Origin: JBCCMF01 sp038747545
Lineage (GTDB): Bacteria > Bacteroidota > Rhodothermia > Rhodothermales > JBCCMF01
Direction of reading: 5' to 3'
NCBI GenBank assembly: GCA_038747545.1
Contig: JBCDJT010000007.1
Coordinates: 1-64,000, forward strand
DNA: 64,000 bases
Both the position numbers and the translations under genes were made by a program. Below are positions 54,539 through 63,555 of this stretch, piece by piece (within the stretch, counting starts at the first letter, position 1; each line of letters opens with the position of its first letter). The notes beneath the pieces were generated by a model. The model was not told where the DNA came from. It saw nothing but the letters and a program-made list of their open reading frames with translations, and ran no database searches.

Positions 54539-57500
54539 ATGTCCACGGCCCGCACATCGCGCGTGTGGTGGCGACTCGCGATGCTGCTCCTGTTCGTGGC
54601 TACGACGGAAGCCGTATACGCGCAGCCAGAGGTGACCTACGAGGTACACCCCAACTACACCGTGCGCCAGTGGACGACGGCTGATGGGCTGCCCGTCAAC
54701 GGCGGCAACAAGCTGCTCAAGGCATCCGACGGCTACCTCTGGATCTCCTCACGCGACGGACTGACGCGGTTTGGCGGTGGGCAGTTTACCGTCTTCAACA
54801 CGTTCAACACCCCCAACCTAGGCGGCAACCGGACGCATAGGCTCCACGAAACGGCCGACGGTACCCTATGGATTGAAGTCCGGCCGCTACAGGCGGTTCG
54901 CTATCGGGCCGGTCGGTTTGAGCAGGTGCCGCGCCCCGAAGTACCCGATCTCATCTTCAACAGCACTGGGGATACCCTCTGGCTATCCGCCAGCGATGGC
55001 CTGGCGATGTACAAGGGCGATGCAGAGACGCGCTATCGCCCCGATGTGCTGACGGAGCCCGCCAGACTGCTTCTGCGCGACCGGAAGGGATACACGTGGG
55101 TGAACATGCCAGGGACAGGCGTGGCGCGGTTTAGCCCGGCAGGCGAGGTGCGGTGGTTCACGGAAGCGGATGGTCTACCTGATTACTCAGGCTATGAGGC
55201 GTGGGAAGATTGGGAAGAAGGCATCTGGCTTTCGAGCACTCAGGCGTTCCGCATCGTGGGCGATAGCGTATACGCGTATCCCGAAGGGAGCCTGGCAAGT
55301 CGGATGCCGGGTCACCGGCTTAGGCCGAACAGCACGCCACCCGAAGCCTTCGGCGAAGGTAAAGCAGGGTTTGTAGAGGCGGCGGACGGGGCCGTGTGGC
55401 GGTTCATCAGCGCGCCCGCACGGCTCAGCCAAGACGGCACGCCTCGGCGTTGGGGCAAGGTCTACCGTGATGACACGTTGGTCTTTGAGATCCAGGATCA
55501 CCGCGTCACAGATATCGAGCTGGACCGCGACGGAAGCCTGTGGGTGCTGACGCTGCGGGGTGGGCTGTTTCGCGTGCAGCGCCGCCATCTGACCACGTAC
55601 AGCACAGACGACGGGCTACCCGCCAGCAACATCTATCCGGTCATGCAAGCCCGTGACGGCGCGGTCTGGGTAGGTACCGTGAATGGGCTGGCTTCGATGC
55701 GTGATGGACGTATCGAGCGTGTGTTTCAGGCCGCTACCTTCCAGGAACTCAACAGCGCGTCGCAGCCCTGGGTGTTATCGCTCTTTGACGACGCCGATGG
55801 TCAGCTGTGGGTGGGCACGTGGTCGGGCCTCTGCCGCCTGCAAGGGGGCCGGTGCGAGTCATTTACGCTGCCGATTGAAACCGACCCAGGCATCGTCCGG
55901 GCCATCTTCGAGGACAGCCAAGAGCGCTTCTGGGTAGGCGGTGCGAAGGGGATTGGACGCCGCTCTGGCGACACCGATGCCCCCACCTGGCAATGGTTTG
56001 GCTTCTCGGATGGGCGCAACCACCAGGCGCGCGTGATCACCGAAACGGAGGCCGGCACCGTCCTCATCGGCACCAACGGCGATGGGCTCTATCGCTACCT
56101 CGAAGACGGAGCCTTCGAGATACTCAGAGCCGACACTGCTGGCAGTATGCTGCCATCGAACGAGATTCGCGACCTGCACGAAGACGCCGACGGCTTCGTT
56201 TGGATTGCCTTTGAGGATCACGGGCTCTGCCGCCTCGACTGGCAGGGGCAAGCGACGCTGTCGGGTGCCGATCTCGCGTGCCTCACGACCGAAGACGGCC
56301 TCTACGACAACAGCCTGCACCGCATCCTGGATGACGATGAGGGCCGCTTCTGGATCAACACCAACCGGGGCATCTTCTGGGCATCCCGCGCCGAGCTGAA
56401 TGCGTACATCGCGGGCGATCGCCCACTAATCACTTCGGTGGCCTACACCGAGGCCGACGGGCTGCGCAACCAAGAAGGAAACGGCGGCATCCAGCCTGCC
56501 GGAACGCGCACCGCCGACGGCACGCTGTGGTTTCCCACGCAGGACGGCGTTTCGGTCGTCAATCCGGCACAGGTGCCCACGCCCTCGCCGCAGGCGGTGA
56601 TCGAGTCGGTGCGGGTGGATGAGACCCTGCGCTCCACGGAAGAGGCGCTGGTGCTGACGCCCACGGAGCGCGACGTGAGCTTCTCGCTGCTTGGTGTAGA
56701 GCCGAACCAGCCCGAGGACGTCCACTTGCAGTACCGCCTGGTCGGCTACGAGGACACGTGGCACGTGGCGGGCTCGCAGTGGGTGGCCACGTACACGAAC
56801 CTGGAGCCAGGAGCCTATCAGTTTGAAGTGCGGGCAGGGCTGGGCGGCGTGTGGAGTATGCCCGTGGTGCAGGAGCTACGCCGCACGGCCCTGTTCTGGG
56901 AGACCACGTGGTTCTACGCGTTGTGTGGGCTGATGGTGATCGGGCTGGCCTACGCGGGCTTCCGCTACCGCGTGCGGCGGCTGGAAACCATCGTGGCGGA
57001 TCGCACCTCGGAGATTGAGGCGCAGAAAACGCAAATCACCGAGCAAGCGATTGAACTGAAGAAGGCCAACGACATCAAGTCGCACTTCCTGGCGAACATC
57101 GCCCACGAGTTTCGCACGCCGCTCACACTCACCTTCGGCCCCATCGCCGATCTGCTCGACGGGCGCTTTCCCGTCGCCAACGAGGCGCGGCCGCACCTCG
57201 TGCGCGCGCAGCGCAACGGCCAGCGCCTCTTGCGGCTGATCAACCAACTGCTCGACCTGGCGCGCATTGACGAGGGCAGCCACACGCTCAACCGACAGCC
57301 GCTCGATCTGGTGCAGCACGTGCGCGAGATCACGGCGCTCTTCACCGAGGTGGCGGAGCAACGGGAGCTGTCCCTCCAGGCCGATTACCCCGGTCAGGCC
57401 TGTTGGATCAGCGCCGATGCCGATGCGGTGGAGAAGGTGCTGAGCAACCTGCTCTCGAACGCGCTCAAGTTCACCTCGGAGGGCGGCGTACGCGTCGTGG

Positions 57501-58633
57501 TAGCGGAGGTCGATGGCATGGCGGTGCTGACGGTGCGCGACACGGGCGTGGGCATTGCCCCCGAGCATGTGCCGCACTTGTTCGATCGCTTCTACCAAGT
57601 CGAGCAGGCGAAGACACGTAGCCACGAGGGCTCGGGGATTGGGCTGGCGCTGGTGAAGGAGCTGGTGGATTTGCACGGAGGCAGCATCCAGGCCGAGAGT
57701 GTGGCAGGCGAGGGCTCGGTGTTCACGGTGCGCCTGTCGCTGACGGTGGCGCCCGTGTCGGGCGATGGGATGGCTGGGCCTGCGGAGCGTGCCGCTCCGG
57801 TCGTAGCCTCGGTCCCGAACAAGGACGTGGAAGCCGCGCCCGGTGTATCGGCGGACGGCGAGAAGCCGCTGGTGCTGCTGGTGGAGGACAACGCCGATAT
57901 GCGGGCGTACGTGCGCTCGCACTTGGAGGACGCGTACGTCGTGCAGGAAGCCGCCGACGGCGAGGTCGGCCTGGCGATGGCACGTGAGGCGGTGCCCGAC
58001 TTGGTGCTGTCGGATGTGATGATGCCGAAGATGGACGGGCATGCGCTCACCAGTGCGCTCAAGGTGGAGGTGAGTACGAGCCACATCCCCGTGCTGATGC
58101 TGACGGCGCGGGGCGAGGTGGAGGACCGCATTGACGGGTATGGCGCAGGGGCCGATGGTTACCTGTCGAAGCCGTTCAATGCGAAGGAGCTGCGGGCTCG
58201 GGTAGCCGGACTGATCGCCGAGCGCCGACGGCTCCATGCGTACTATCACGCGCAAGGCACGTCAGCTGAGACCACACCTGCGGACGGGGGGACGCCTGCG
58301 TTGCCCGCGCGGGAGCATGCGTTCATCGCCGAGGTGAAGCAGGTCATCGAGGCGCATTTGGATGTAGCCAGCTTCAACGTGAACCAGTTGGCCGACGCGA
58401 TGGCGCTGAGCCCGCGGCAGCTGACGCGCAAGCTGACGGCGCTCACCGCGGAGACGCCGGCGGTAATGCTACGCCGGATGCGGCTGGAGCAGGCCAAGCA
58501 GCTGCTGGCCGAGGGCTACACGGTGAAAGAGGTGGCCTCGCGTGTGGGCTTCAAGAGTGTGCCGTCGTTCTCGCGGGCGTTCACGCTGGCCTACGACCAG
58601 CCGCCGTCGCGCTATGCGGCCTCTAAGGCGTGA
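54539..58633 (+). CDS. Hybrid two-component system sensor kinase/response regulator, HTCS-2
   Basis: 1364 aa from the ATG at 54539 (MSTARTSRVWWRLAMLLLFV, signal to VYAQ). Same domain order as HTCS-1: two Reg_prop propellers, Y_Y_Y, one membrane helix (YALCGLMVIGLAYAGF), kinase core FLANIAHEFRTPLT with phospho-His at about 856, receiver with phospho-Asp at about 1159 (SDVMMPKMDG) and AraC-type HTH (EVASRVGFKSVPSFSRAF). The propeller is near-identical to HTCS-1 in its first blades and Y_Y_Y, but differs strongly around residues 220-310, and the linker before the receiver is also different. This fits paralogues with altered ligand specificity. Confidence 0.95.
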   Translation: MSTARTSRVWWRLAMLLLFVATTEAVYAQPEVTYEVHPNYTVRQWTTADGLPVNGGNKLLKASDGYLWISSRDGLTRFGGGQFTVFNTFNTPNLGGNRTHRLHETADGTLWIEVRPLQAVRYRAGRFEQVPRPEVPDLIFNSTGDTLWLSASDGLAMYKGDAETRYRPDVLTEPARLLLRDRKGYTWVNMPGTGVARFSPAGEVRWFTEADGLPDYSGYEAWEDWEEGIWLSSTQAFRIVGDSVYAYPEGSLASRMPGHRLRPNSTPPEAFGEGKAGFVEAADGAVWRFISAPARLSQDGTPRRWGKVYRDDTLVFEIQDHRVTDIELDRDGSLWVLTLRGGLFRVQRRHLTTYSTDDGLPASNIYPVMQARDGAVWVGTVNGLASMRDGRIERVFQAATFQELNSASQPWVLSLFDDADGQLWVGTWSGLCRLQGGRCESFTLPIETDPGIVRAIFEDSQERFWVGGAKGIGRRSGDTDAPTWQWFGFSDGRNHQARVITETEAGTVLIGTNGDGLYRYLEDGAFEILRADTAGSMLPSNEIRDLHEDADGFVWIAFEDHGLCRLDWQGQATLSGADLACLTTEDGLYDNSLHRILDDDEGRFWINTNRGIFWASRAELNAYIAGDRPLITSVAYTEADGLRNQEGNGGIQPAGTRTADGTLWFPTQDGVSVVNPAQVPTPSPQAVIESVRVDETLRSTEEALVLTPTERDVSFSLLGVEPNQPEDVHLQYRLVGYEDTWHVAGSQWVATYTNLEPGAYQFEVRAGLGGVWSMPVVQELRRTALFWETTWFYALCGLMVIGLAYAGFRYRVRRLETIVADRTSEIEAQKTQITEQAIELKKANDIKSHFLANIAHEFRTPLTLTFGPIADLLDGRFPVANEARPHLVRAQRNGQRLLRLINQLLDLARIDEGSHTLNRQPLDLVQHVREITALFTEVAEQRELSLQADYPGQACWISADADAVEKVLSNLLSNALKFTSEGGVRVVVAEVDGMAVLTVRDTGVGIAPEHVPHLFDRFYQVEQAKTRSHEGSGIGLALVKELVDLHGGSIQAESVAGEGSVFTVRLSLTVAPVSGDGMAGPAERAAPVVASVPNKDVEAAPGVSADGEKPLVLLVEDNADMRAYVRSHLEDAYVVQEAADGEVGLAMAREAVPDLVLSDVMMPKMDGHALTSALKVEVSTSHIPVLMLTARGEVEDRIDGYGAGADGYLSKPFNAKELRARVAGLIAERRRLHAYYHAQGTSAETTPADGGTPALPAREHAFIAEVKQVIEAHLDVASFNVNQLADAMALSPRQLTRKLTALTAETPAVMLRRMRLEQAKQLLAEGYTVKEVASRVGFKSVPSFSRAFTLAYDQPPSRYAASKA

Positions 58634-59005
58634 GATTGAGCATTTGCCTTGTCAGAGCACGTTGCTCCCAAGTTGGCACAACGTGGGGTGAGGTAGATCA
58701 GCGTTGGCAGCATCCCTTATTTCGACCTCACCCTGTCCCTCTCCTGGCTCCCAGGAGAGGGGACTTCGTGGCGACGTTGGGCGACAGGCTTTGCAGGTTG
58801 GCTTGCACGATCAGGTATCGGGGATTGGCTGCAGGGAGGTCAGCGCATCCGGGCTTGGGGATCGGAAACGGCCATCTGTAGGCAGATTGTCGGTATCGGA
58901 TAACACGTTGTCCATTTTTGATAAGCGGATTTGGGCAGATTGAGAGGGTTGAGTGGCCCCAGCCTCGGCGGGTGGCCCATGCCGATCACCTGTCATCCGA
59001 TCCCC
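58634..59005. other. Spacer between HTCS-2 and the second small gene
   Basis: No gene seen. Holds a family 1 inverted-repeat element (58683-58764) and an AT-richer stretch at about 58890-58935 (TTGTCCATTTTTGATAAGC) that is the likeliest promoter of the following genes. Confidence 0.5.
58683..58764 (-). repeat. Intergenic inverted-repeat element, family 1, copy 2
   Basis: GTGGGGTGAGGTAGATCAGC leads in and GACCTCACCCTGTCCCTCTC then CCAGGAGAGGGG closes it: the reverse-oriented counterpart of the element at 48122, somewhat shorter. Confidence 0.75.
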
Positions 59006-59176
59006 ATGCCCGACGCCGTCCCCCGCAAGCCGGAGCCGAAGCCCCCTCCATCACCAGCGGAGCCGCACCGCAGCATCGCGGCGGCCGAGATCGCTTCGCT
59101 GCGCGCCATGCACCAGCGCACCGACACGGCACTGCCCGACGAACAGACGCCGCCCGCGCCGCCGAGCACCACCTAG
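59006..59176 (+). CDS. Conserved 56-residue small protein, copy 2
   Basis: ATG at 59006, TAG at 59174; exactly 56 aa like its counterpart at 48423. Pro-rich N terminus (RKPEPKPPPSPAEP), core RSIAAAEIASLRAMHQRTD, Pro-rich tail (TPPAPPSTT). It ends 37 bases before S74-A2. Conservation is concentrated in the core while flanks diverge in sequence but keep composition and length. Confidence 0.65.
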   Translation: MPDAVPRKPEPKPPPSPAEPHRSIAAAEIASLRAMHQRTDTALPDEQTPPAPPSTT

Positions 59177-59213
59177 CCCTTACGCCCCGCCCGCACACCC
59201 AAACCGATACACT

Positions 59214-61085
59214 ATGCGACGCCATACCGCTTTTCTTATCCTCGCGCTCTTGCTCCTGCTGGTGCCCTCCGCATTTGCCCAAGGGGGCGACGGCAACCAC
59301 ACCGCAGGCGATGACGCGGGCGCTAACCTCACAGGGACCGCGGACTTCAACACGCTCATCGGCGTCGAGGCGGGGTTCTCGTTGACGACGGGCGACCGCA
59401 ACACGTTTATGGGCTACCAAGCGGGCTACTCCGTGACGACGGATGGCGACCTCGTGTTCATCGGGTATCAAGCCGGGTACAATAACATCTCGGGCGACGA
59501 CAACGTCTTCGTAGGCTTGCAGGCCGGGTTCAATAACACGACGGCCTTCGACAATACGTTCATCGGTTCGCAAGCCGGGTATTCAACGACGATCGGTGGC
59601 GACAACACCTTCCTCGGTGCGCGCGCTGGGTACTGCAACGTGGGAGATAGGATCACCGGAAGCTCTGGGTTCGGAACGCTATCGATTGGCGACGACAACA
59701 CGTACGTGGGCATGGAGGCGGGCTATGGCGGCGAGGGCGGCGGCAGCGCCTGTACGACGGCGGGGACGGGCTGGCGCAACACGTTCGTTGGCTATCAGGC
59801 AGGCCTGCGGATCGACACGGGCAGGCACAACACGGGTGTGGGTGCCTTGGCGCTGAGCAACGTCACGACGGCCAGGCGCAACACCGCCTTTGGCGACTCG
59901 GCCGGGGTCGCGCTCACCACAGGGGGGCAAAACACCTTCCTCGGCCAAGCCTCGGGCAGCAACACGGTCGCCGCCAACTACAACACGTTCGTCGGCGCGC
60001 GCAGTGGACTGGCCAACACCGATGGCGAGCGCAACACGTTTGTGGGCTACGAGGCTGGGGCTACCGGCGAGTCGGGTTCGGACAACATCGCTATGGGCTA
60101 CGGGGCAGACTTTTCTGCGGAGAGTACCATCGATAACACATTTGGCAGTACCGGGAACGTAGTAATCGGCGCCAATGCCGTCGTGTCTGATAATGCCTTT
60201 TATAATGTAGTTGCAGGGTATGCTGCAGAGTCCACTAGCCTTGCGGCCATCGCCATTGGCAGTGAGGCTAACGCATCGTCCGTCTTGTACGGCATCGCTA
60301 TCGGTCGTGAGGCGGCTGCAACTCGCCCCTATGCCATCTCCATTGGCTATCAAGGTGCCGCGATGGGCTCTAACAGCATTGCGCTGGGCAACGGCGCGAG
60401 CGTGACGGAGGCTAATTCCATAGCGATTGGCAATGGAACGACGGTGAATGCGGAGCATGAAGCGTACATTGGCAACGCAGCGATGATGTCGATTGGCGGC
60501 ATCACCAACTGGACGGCGACCAGCGATGCGCGGCTCAAGACGGACGTCCGCGAAGACGTGCCTGGGTTGGCGTTCATCCGCGAGCTACGCCCGGCGCGCT
60601 ACCGCTTCGACCGGGACGCGCTGCAGCGGCTCTCGGCATCGAGCGAAGGGCTAGACGCCGCGCTGGACGCGAAGGCGCAGCAGTGGCAGACGGGCTTCCT
60701 GGCGCAAGAGGTAGAAGCGGCGGCTGAGGCGGCGGACTTTGATTTCAGCGGCGTGGTGAAGCCCAAAGAAGGCCGCGAACACTACGGCCTCCGGTATGCC
60801 GAGTTTGTGGTGCCGCTGACGAAAGCCGTGCAAGAGCTGGATGCTACGCACGGAGCAGAGCGGGAGGCGCTGACCCGCCGCGAGGCGCAGATCACAGCCT
60901 TGGAGACCCTGATTGCGGAGCAGGCGGCGGTGCTGGCCGAGCAGGATGCGACGCTGGCGGCCCAAGCCGAGCAGCTGACGGCGCGGCAATCGCTGCTGGC
61001 CGACTACGAGGCGTGGGTGACCCGCTTGCTGAGCCAGACCAAAGCCCCGGTCATCGCCGTGCCCGTAACCGCACCGCGACATTGA
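59214..61085 (+). CDS. Secreted S74 fibre/adhesin protein, type A, copy 2
   Basis: 623 aa from the ATG at 59214 (MRRHTAFLILALLLLLVPSA, signal to FAQ); a longer in-frame start lies in the small gene and is rejected. Mature start GGDGNHTAGDDAGANLTG parallels type A copy 1, as do GDRNTFMGYQAGYSVT and DDNTYVGMEAGYGG. An extra insert follows NVGDRITGSSGFG. YadA-head-like repeats, then SDARLKTDVREDVPGL (Ser 437, Lys 442), RYRFDRDALQRLSASSEGLD, GFLAQEVEAAAEAADFDFSG and a long C-terminal coiled coil. Confidence 0.9.
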   Translation: MRRHTAFLILALLLLLVPSAFAQGGDGNHTAGDDAGANLTGTADFNTLIGVEAGFSLTTGDRNTFMGYQAGYSVTTDGDLVFIGYQAGYNNISGDDNVFVGLQAGFNNTTAFDNTFIGSQAGYSTTIGGDNTFLGARAGYCNVGDRITGSSGFGTLSIGDDNTYVGMEAGYGGEGGGSACTTAGTGWRNTFVGYQAGLRIDTGRHNTGVGALALSNVTTARRNTAFGDSAGVALTTGGQNTFLGQASGSNTVAANYNTFVGARSGLANTDGERNTFVGYEAGATGESGSDNIAMGYGADFSAESTIDNTFGSTGNVVIGANAVVSDNAFYNVVAGYAAESTSLAAIAIGSEANASSVLYGIAIGREAAATRPYAISIGYQGAAMGSNSIALGNGASVTEANSIAIGNGTTVNAEHEAYIGNAAMMSIGGITNWTATSDARLKTDVREDVPGLAFIRELRPARYRFDRDALQRLSASSEGLDAALDAKAQQWQTGFLAQEVEAAAEAADFDFSGVVKPKEGREHYGLRYAEFVVPLTKAVQELDATHGAEREALTRREAQITALETLIAEQAAVLAEQDATLAAQAEQLTARQSLLADYEAWVTRLLSQTKAPVIAVPVTAPRH

Positions 61086-61134
61086 TCCCGGCTCGTGCAA
61101 TACAGCAAGCCCCTCAGCAGAGTAGCCTCCCCAA

Positions 61135-61252
61135 CCGCCCCCTCCAGGGGGCTGCCCGCAGGGCTGGGGGTGTACTGCGCCCAACCTCAACCATGCAGCA
61201 CATACACCCTCCGACCCGCCTCACGGCGGCCCACCTCCCTCAAGGGAGGGGT
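61135..61252 (+). repeat. Intergenic inverted-repeat element, family 2, copy 2
   Basis: CCGCCCCCTCCAGGGGGCTG, GGGCTGGGGGTGTA, a variable centre of about 35 bases, ATACACCCTCCGACCCGCC, and CACCTCCCTCAAGGGAGGGG. Confidence 0.8.
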
Positions 61253-61353
61253 TCGTGGTGCTCGCCTGACTGTTTTATCTCCAGCTACACGGATACAAAA
61301 TCTATGGGTAAGCAGCCCCGCATGTACGCAAGCACTGATCGTACGCCCGACGT

Positions 61354-61460
61354 CCCCTCTCCTAGGGAGGAGAGGGACAGGGTGAGGTCCGAAAAACGGG
61401 ATGGCCACAGCGCTGATCTACCTCACCCCAACCCGCTCCCAGCAAGGAGCGGGAGCCCGT
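61354..61460 (+). repeat. Intergenic inverted-repeat element, family 1, copy 3
   Basis: CCCCTCTCCTAGGGAGGAGA, GGGTGAGGT, centre, CTACCTCACCCCAACCCGCT, AGCAAGGAGCGGGAGCCCG. Same orientation and plan as the copy at 48122; the left-hand palindrome is nearly perfect. Confidence 0.75.
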
Positions 61461-61504
61461 TGTGCCCCCCATGCTCCCTCTCAGCACGCTCAACCCATAC
61501 AGCC

Positions 61505-63352
61505 ATGCGCTTCCGCTCCCTCCTTCGCGTACACGCTCTCCTCGCGCTACTGCTCGCCGTGGCGCTGCCTGCTGTTGCCCAAACGGGCAACCATGTAGCG
61601 GGCGATGGCGCAGGCACCAGCCTCACCACGGGCGAGTTCAACACCATCGTGGGCGACGACTCCAACACGGCGTTGACCACCGAGAGCCGGAATGTCTCGC
61701 TGGGCTACACGGCAGGCCAATACAGCAGGGCTTCTGGCAACGTTTTTATCGGGTGGCAGTCCGGGTACGATCTCTTTGCGTCTGCTGTCACCATACCCTT
61801 TATCGGTCCAGAAGGGACAGGCTTGGTCTTCATCGGTGCCGATTCGGGAGGAGAAGGCACGACGGGCTACGACAACACGTTCGTGGGCACTGAGGCCGGT
61901 GAAGCTACCGGGACAGGGTATGGCAACACGTTCTTTGGCGAGGAGGCAGGGGCGAATAACACAACGGGTTATGCAAACACCTACATCGGTCAGGATGCCG
62001 GGTTCTCTTCAACCAGCAGCAACAACTCAGGGTATTTCAATACGTTTGTCGGAAATGAGGTGGGCGTCTCCACGGCGAACGGGATTGCGCGAAACACAGC
62101 CGTAGGATCGAGAACATTTAGGGTTATAGAAGGAGACCGCAATACCGCACTAGGCGATGCATCCGCCGTAGAGCTTGACGAAGGGCGGTATAACACGATA
62201 CTCGGTCAAGACGCGGGCGCAGAAACCCGGTATGCCAATTTCAATACCTTTGTGGGTGCTGCAGCTGGGTTTGAAAACAACAGCGGTAACGGGACGGCCA
62301 ACGCCAACCGTAACACGTACGTAGGCTACCGCGCAGGCTTCACCAACAGCGATGGACAGGACAACGTAGGCCTGGGCCACAACGCTGATTTCTCCGACGA
62401 TGAAATCGGCGAATCTCGTAATGTGTTCATCGGCGCCGAGACCCTGGTGCGCAACGGCGACAACGTGCTCCTCGGCTACAGCACAGGCTCAACGGTCAAC
62501 CAAGCGGTCGCCATCGGTAGCGAGGCGGATGTCGCTGGCGCGAACGGTATCGCCATTGGCGCCTCGGCTGATCTCGACAGCCAGAACGGCGTGCTCATCG
62601 GCGCCGAGACGGTGGGCACAGGCGAGAGCAGCATCGCGCTCGGCTACCAGAGCAGCGTCAGCGGCGATAACAGCATCGCCATCGGCTACGGCACGAGCGT
62701 AGCCGCCGACAACGAAGCGTACATCGGCAACGCAGCTACGACGTCGATCGGCGGCAGCGTCAACTGGATGGCAATGAGCGATGCACGACTGAAGACGGAT
62801 GTGTCGCGAGATGTGCCGGGCCTGGATTTCGTGCGGCGTCTGCGCCCGGTGCGCTACCGCTTCGATCTGGATGGGCTGCACGCCCTGAGCAACCCGGCTA
62901 GTGATCTGAGTGACGCGCTCGCAGCGAAGTCGGCGCAGTGGCAGACGGGTTTCTTGGCGCAAGAGGTGGAGTCGGCGGCTGAGGCTGCGGACTTTGCGTT
63001 CAGCGGCGTAGTGTCGCCCGTCGAAGGCCGTCAGCACTACGGGTTGCGGTACGCCGAGTTTGTGGTGCCGCTCACGCAGGCGGTACAGGAGGTAGATGCG
63101 GCGTACGTGTCACATGCCACCCACGCCGAGCAGCAGGCGGCGCGCATCGCCGCGCTGCAAGCGGTGGTGGCGGAGCAGGCGGCGCTCATCGCCTCGCGTC
63201 ACGAGCAGATCACCACGCAGGCCGACCGCCTTGCGGCCTGGCAGCAGCTGCTGGAAGACTATGCGGTGCTGGCAAAGGACTATGAAGCGCTTGTAGCCCG
63301 CCTCAGCCAAGGCGCTACCGCCCCGCTCACGCCGACTCGCACCACGAACTGA
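61505..63352 (+). CDS. Secreted S74 fibre/adhesin protein, type B, copy 2 (mosaic)
   Basis: 615 aa from the ATG at 61505 (MRFRSLLRVHALLALLLAVA, signal to VAQ). Mature start TGNHVAGDGAGTSLTTGEF; repeats NTFVGTEAGEATGTG, NTFFGEEAGANNTTG, NTYIGQDAGFSS. Most of it matches type B copy 1, including MAMSDARLKTDV (Ser 425) and GLDFVRRLRPVRYRFDLDG. However, a central block (DDEIGESRNVFIGAETLVRN, DNVLLGYSTGSTV; about 62395-62500) follows type C copy 1 instead. C-terminal coiled coil as in the others. Confidence 0.9.
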   Translation: MRFRSLLRVHALLALLLAVALPAVAQTGNHVAGDGAGTSLTTGEFNTIVGDDSNTALTTESRNVSLGYTAGQYSRASGNVFIGWQSGYDLFASAVTIPFIGPEGTGLVFIGADSGGEGTTGYDNTFVGTEAGEATGTGYGNTFFGEEAGANNTTGYANTYIGQDAGFSSTSSNNSGYFNTFVGNEVGVSTANGIARNTAVGSRTFRVIEGDRNTALGDASAVELDEGRYNTILGQDAGAETRYANFNTFVGAAAGFENNSGNGTANANRNTYVGYRAGFTNSDGQDNVGLGHNADFSDDEIGESRNVFIGAETLVRNGDNVLLGYSTGSTVNQAVAIGSEADVAGANGIAIGASADLDSQNGVLIGAETVGTGESSIALGYQSSVSGDNSIAIGYGTSVAADNEAYIGNAATTSIGGSVNWMAMSDARLKTDVSRDVPGLDFVRRLRPVRYRFDLDGLHALSNPASDLSDALAAKSAQWQTGFLAQEVESAAEAADFAFSGVVSPVEGRQHYGLRYAEFVVPLTQAVQEVDAAYVSHATHAEQQAARIAALQAVVAEQAALIASRHEQITTQADRLAAWQQLLEDYAVLAKDYEALVARLSQGATAPLTPTRTTN

Positions 63353-63379
63353 CGATGCCCGCCCCGAACAACAGCACAC

Positions 63380-63490
63380 CCAACCGCCCCCTCCAGGGGG
63401 CTGCCCGAAGGGCTGGGGGTGTACGTACCGCCGAGCAGGATACACCCTCCGACCCGCCTTTCGGCGGCCCACCTCCCTCAAGGGAGGGGT
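63380..63490 (+). repeat. Intergenic inverted-repeat element, family 2, copy 3
   Basis: CAACCGCCCCCTCCAGGGGG, CCCGAAGGGCTGGGGGTGTA, centre, ATACACCCTCCGACCCGCC, TTTCGGCGGCCCACCTCCCT then CAAGGGAGGGG. Between S74 types B and C, exactly as in cassette 1. Confidence 0.8.
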
Positions 63491-63555
63491 TTGGTGTGCC
63501 AGGCTGGGCACGCACCGCCTACCAATCAGCCACAGATGCCTTTCGCATCAAACCC

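Larger units (their letters stand above)
61086..61504. other. A-B spacer of cassette 2, filled with two inverted-repeat elements
   Basis: No gene. Family 2 element at 61135-61252 and family 1 element at 61354-61460. In cassette 1 the matching spacer is only 61 bases and has neither, so both elements look like later insertions here (or losses there). Confidence 0.6.

Noticed and set aside
58953..59213. Longer N terminus for S74-A2
   Set aside because: It would remove the signal peptide from the N terminus and overlap the conserved 56-aa gene in another frame.
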